A stretch of DNA of 64,000 nucleotides, from assembly GCA_017387565.1 (NCBI GenBank), contig JAFOEY010000011.1:1-64000 (forward strand), written 5' to 3'. Every line of letters begins with the position of its first letter. Positions within the stretch are counted from its first letter, which is position 1. The notes beneath the pieces were generated by a model, which made no database searches, was not told where the DNA came from, and saw only the letters and a list, made by a program, of their open reading frames with translations. Source of the stretch: Lachnospiraceae bacterium (lineage in GTDB: Bacteria; Bacillota; Clostridia; Lachnospirales; Lachnospiraceae). Positions 60,965 to 64,000 of the stretch are shown here, piece after piece. The translations under genes were made by a program, and so were the position numbers.

Positions 60965-62905
60965 CTATTGTACCGAAATCGTATAATACCCGCTTTCCGG
61001 AACATAGAATATCGTATTCATCGGATAGGCAGTCGGATCTCCATCAACTTTATAGACACCATCTCCGCCAAAAAAATACTCCTGTCCGGCAGTCAGATAA
61101 ACCGTTCCTGCGCTAACTTGAATTCTTTCAACATCACTTGCCTTTTCTTCCCAGATGGCATACAAAGTCACGGTTTCTCCTGCGATTTGCGGAGAATGGG
61201 TAAACGCATCTGCTGGCTGATACTCTGCTGTTAAAGCATTTGGATTGGTTGACCATCCTTTAAATACGAAACCATCTCTTGTAAAAGCACATTCCGGCAG
61301 AGTTTGCGCAATTCCACCGATTCCGCTTGATGATGTTGCCATCGTTCCGATGCCATCGTTGGCATCAAAGGCAAGTTTATACATCTTAGTCCAGATTGCA
61401 AATAAATCCACAACCTGATTATTGGTGGATGCCTTGTAATCAAAGGAGGCACGGTCTGCATACTGTACCGTTCCGGTACCGGTTGTAGACCATCCGGCAA
61501 ACATCTGGTCAATACTGGTAAACTGATTGGAATTTAAAATCGTCGGCTCTGATGAAATTCCAGACTGATTGGCCATCTCTCCCGTTCCGCCGTTTCCGTT
61601 AAAGCGGATGGAATAAGCATTCGGTTCCCAGATTGCATACAATGTGATTACCTGATTATCTTTGGAAAAATCCAAAGTGTAATTATATCCTGCATTCATT
61701 ATTTGAGATGAACCATCCGCACTTCCACACCATCCCTTAAAATAATATCCGTCTTTTGACAAACTGCCATTCGCATCAGGCAGTGAAATACCGGTGGTCG
61801 AACCATATTTGCTAACAGTCCCCTGAATACTTCCGGTCCCGCCATTTGCATCATAATTAATGGTAACCGTATTCGGTTCCCATTGAGCTTCAAATTGAAT
61901 AGATTCTTCACTACGCCCCGGGAGATATTCAAATGTACTGCCTGCCGAATAAACGGTTCCCACATTCTCCCCTGGTGTATCTGGTATGCTCTCTTCAGGT
62001 TCCAAATATTTCCAACCGGCAAAATGATAATTCGGTAGTGTGTAGGTACATTCCGGTAAAGTAATTACCTGACCGGTTACACGCTCCAATTTATTCATCA
62101 AATCACCGGAAGGAGTTGCCTGATCTACACTTCCAATTCCTGGAATAAATTCCGCATAATAAGTATAAGGTTCCCATACTGCATATAAGGTTAATGAATC
62201 TCCGTCATTAACATTAGTAATCTCATCGTTTGGCAGAACAATATTTCCACCGGCCGTATAAGTAGTTCCTGAACCATCTTTAGAAAAAGACCAGCCGACA
62301 AATTTATAACCGGCTCTTGTCAGATCTGATGGGTTTTCCAAACTATAGTTTTTCTCCATTTGCTGCTTTCTGGAAGATATAGCTGTTCCGTTGCCCGCAT
62401 TGAGATCATAATTCAATGTATATGTATCTGCCTTTACCCATTGAAGTTTGATACTATATAAAGGATAAGAATCACCAAATGTATCCCTAATAGGTGTCGA
62501 TCCATCAGAATTATATAATACACTAGCTGAGACAATTTGAATTGCTTTGTATTCAACCGGCAAATCAGCTTTTAAACTAGCTGATGTATAAAATGTAGTT
62601 TTTCCATCCGATGCAGGCTGATTATATGCATTAAGATTAAGATAATTCACAATTCCCGAATCACTAGTCGCATCTATAGCAAAACATCCTCCCGAAGAAG
62701 AACGTTGCATTATATCTCCCACCTCAGATAATTGCAAACTTTCCGGAGCAATAGATGGAATATCTGATAATTTAATTTCACCAACATTATTTCCAAATCC
62801 AATAGTCGTTGCCGCAGATACACGTATACCAGACATTTCAAATACCATGCATACAGCCAGCAATATTGCGATTAACCCATTTACTCTTTTTCTCAATTCT
62901 TTCAT
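60965..62905 (-). CDS. Secreted InlB-repeat protein
   Basis: A 646-residue exported protein. A signal peptide (LIAILLAVCMVFEM...VSA, about 10-32) is followed by a unique region (about 33-155) and about five InlB/Listeria-Bacteroides repeats (about 160-590) with the alternating pattern TxxYDxNGGTG ... GYxFxGWS ... LYAIWE. The end is a short strand-rich domain (EYFFGGDGVYKVDG). It has no LPXTG or membrane anchor, so it is probably secreted or non-covalently attached. GAGGTG precedes the ATG. Confidence 0.88.
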   Translation of the reverse strand: MKELRKRVNGLIAILLAVCMVFEMSGIRVSAATTIGFGNNVGEIKLSDIPSIAPESLQLSEVGDIMQRSSSGGCFAIDATSDSGIVNYLNLNAYNQPASDGKTTFYTSASLKADLPVEYKAIQIVSASVLYNSDGSTPIRDTFGDSYPLYSIKLQWVKADTYTLNYDLNAGNGTAISSRKQQMEKNYSLENPSDLTRAGYKFVGWSFSKDGSGTTYTAGGNIVLPNDEITNVNDGDSLTLYAVWEPYTYYAEFIPGIGSVDQATPSGDLMNKLERVTGQVITLPECTYTLPNYHFAGWKYLEPEESIPDTPGENVGTVYSAGSTFEYLPGRSEESIQFEAQWEPNTVTINYDANGGTGSIQGTVSKYGSTTGISLPDANGSLSKDGYYFKGWCGSADGSSQIMNAGYNYTLDFSKDNQVITLYAIWEPNAYSIRFNGNGGTGEMANQSGISSEPTILNSNQFTSIDQMFAGWSTTGTGTVQYADRASFDYKASTNNQVVDLFAIWTKMYKLAFDANDGIGTMATSSSGIGGIAQTLPECAFTRDGFVFKGWSTNPNALTAEYQPADAFTHSPQIAGETVTLYAIWEEKASDVERIQVSAGTVYLTAGQEYFFGGDGVYKVDGDPTAYPMNTIFYVPESGYYTISVQ

Positions 62906-63121
62906 GAATTCACCTCATTTGATTTATGCAGATATGCTCCTGCATAAAATATAACACACCACAGTTATTGTATCAGAATAAATAACGCAATGCAACATCT
63001 TGTATTTTTCAGCATTTTTCAATATTTTTTGGTGTTTTTATCTTGCTTTCTTTAGTATTTTTACTGTTTTTATAAGTTCCTATTACATTTGTGATATTTT
63101 TGTTATTTTCTGCTTCAACGT

Positions 63122-64000
63122 TTATTTTTCGTTTTTCTTTAAAAAATCAAACAAAAAACCGCCTGTTACATACAAAAGTACAACCACTCCCACCAAAAGA
63201 GCCCGGTAGGTAAAGAAAAAATGAATATAGGAATGATTGTTTAATACCAAAAATCGAAAAAATGGAAGTATACTGACCGCAAACAGCATTTTACCAAGAC
63301 AACTCTCCTGCTTTTTTCGAAACAGATACCATATACAAAATACAACAATTCCAATTAATGCCACATACAAAAACGTAGCTTTCAAAGTCATCTCATCTTT
63401 AAATGGGAAAATACATCCGATATTTCTCCAGAGTGCACCGCTGATTCTCTCAAAATCTGATACCGTCTCTGCACCAATGACATTCCCCAGTGTTGCATCT
63501 CCATTCATACGTAAGGCTGCCTGATTTAAAGCTGTAAAGAAAGCATCTTTTCCAAGGATAACCAGTGAGATCATCCACTTTAAAAGCACCATGAACGCAT
63601 AGGAACCAAACCAGATCATACCACTTTTAAAAAAACAGAGGCACTCTTCCTTTAAAGATTTCATCTGACAAAATCGCTCTTTTATGATGAGATACAATAC
63701 ATACGCCATCGTAAAAGTAATCGTTTCTGCTGTCAAAAAATCCACAAATGCCGTCACAATTCCGGCGCAGGATAAAACCGTCCACAATACAAGCTCCGGT
63801 CCTTGCACAGGCATTTTACCAAATCCATTGAACGATTTGGTCAATAATAAAAACAGAGGCGGCAATTCCACAGACATAATAACAAAAGGCATGGCGTATT
63901 CTATACAGAAAGCACACATCCATATGGAAACCATCAACAGTCCAAATGCATAACAGATACCAAAATAAGAATAGTGGTTCTTGAATAAAAGTATTTCAAA
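63122..64000 (-). CDS. Polytopic membrane protein (5' end outside the window)
   Basis: A partial gene: the frame is open from the stop at 63122 to the window edge, with no convincing start inside. About seven hydrophobic helices are seen. The end has NHSYIHFFFTYRALLVG, which resembles membrane proteins of the DUF6056 or GT-C type. It is not the same protein as the one at 25862. The region 62906-63121 is AT-rich and holds no gene I can see. Confidence 0.7.
   Translation of the reverse strand, partial: FEILLFKNHYSYFGICYAFGLLMVSIWMCAFCIEYAMPFVIMSVELPPLFLLLTKSFNGFGKMPVQGPELVLWTVLSCAGIVTAFVDFLTAETITFTMAYVLYLIIKERFCQMKSLKEECLCFFKSGMIWFGSYAFMVLLKWMISLVILGKDAFFTALNQAALRMNGDATLGNVIGAETVSDFERISGALWRNIGCIFPFKDEMTLKATFLYVALIGIVVFCIWYLFRKKQESCLGKMLFAVSILPFFRFLVLNNHSYIHFFFTYRALLVGVVVLLYVTGGFLFDFLKKNEK

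Overview
The window is a stretch of low-to-moderate-GC Firmicutes (Clostridia) chromosome, most likely from the family Lachnospiraceae. The evidence is the synteny of housekeeping clusters (recA-recX; yicC-gmk-rpoZ-rimO-pgsA-cinA; yceD-rpmF-plsX-acpP-rnc-smc-ftsY; cmk-ispH-rpsA), a Clostridia-type rnfCDGEAB operon, a Spo0A DNA-binding domain, and strong purine-rich Shine-Dalgarno sites. No rRNA, tRNA, phage, IS transposase or CRISPR was found. The species cannot be fixed from the sequence alone.

Layout. 0.1-12.2 kb: recX/recA under a LexA-type operator, a zinc-ribbon/Asp-Trp-repeat membrane protein, then cinA, pgsA, rimO, rpoZ, gmk, yicC, rqcH (NFACT) and glgA. 12.3-16.3 kb: a receiver-less Spo0A-like regulator, an SCP2-like protein with a histone-H1-like Lys/Ala/Pro tail, and an 802-residue TPR-DUF4037-DUF4125 protein. 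16.5-25.4 kb: threonine ammonia-lyase and the ftsY-to-yceD ribosome/lipid/secretion operon. 25.8-34.6 kb: a polytopic membrane protein, pta, tmcAL, a UPF0210+ACT pair, and a PadR/HAAS/DUF4097 envelope module. 34.8-40.6 kb: a radical SAM protein, a papain-fold-like protein, a YjbR-MGMT fusion, a small holin-like toxin gene with a leader ORF, an RlmI-type methyltransferase and an M18 aminopeptidase. 40.7-46 kb: the Rnf complex. 46.7-55 kb: an exonuclease-like protein, cheR, rpsA-like, ispH, cmk, a flavoprotein, and RpiR and TetR regulators. 55-64 kb: a signalling/surface cluster with a FecR-domain protein, a GAF-HD-GYP protein, a TIM-barrel protein, a CHASE2 adenylate cyclase and an InlB-repeat secreted protein, then a polytopic membrane protein cut by the window edge. 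Almost all genes are on the minus strand; three longer genes (25.9, 29.1 and 46.7 kb) are on the plus strand.

The most notable non-coding signal is a dispersed ~187-bp element. There are five copies (one internally deleted to 94 bp) and two right-end remnants. It has terminal inverted repeats, internal hairpins and 3-4 bp flanking duplications, so it behaves like a MITE. Two further long imperfect inverted repeats (16.3 and 46.2 kb) look like separate families. Other points worth following are the receiver-less Spo0A, the holin-like toxin with a 16-codon leader ORF that contains an anti-Shine-Dalgarno sequence, and the cyclase/HD-GYP/FecR/InlB cluster.

Several start codons were moved downstream from the longest open frame because a Shine-Dalgarno sequence and family alignment support the shorter form. 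Functional calls rest on recognised motifs and family knowledge, not on a database search.
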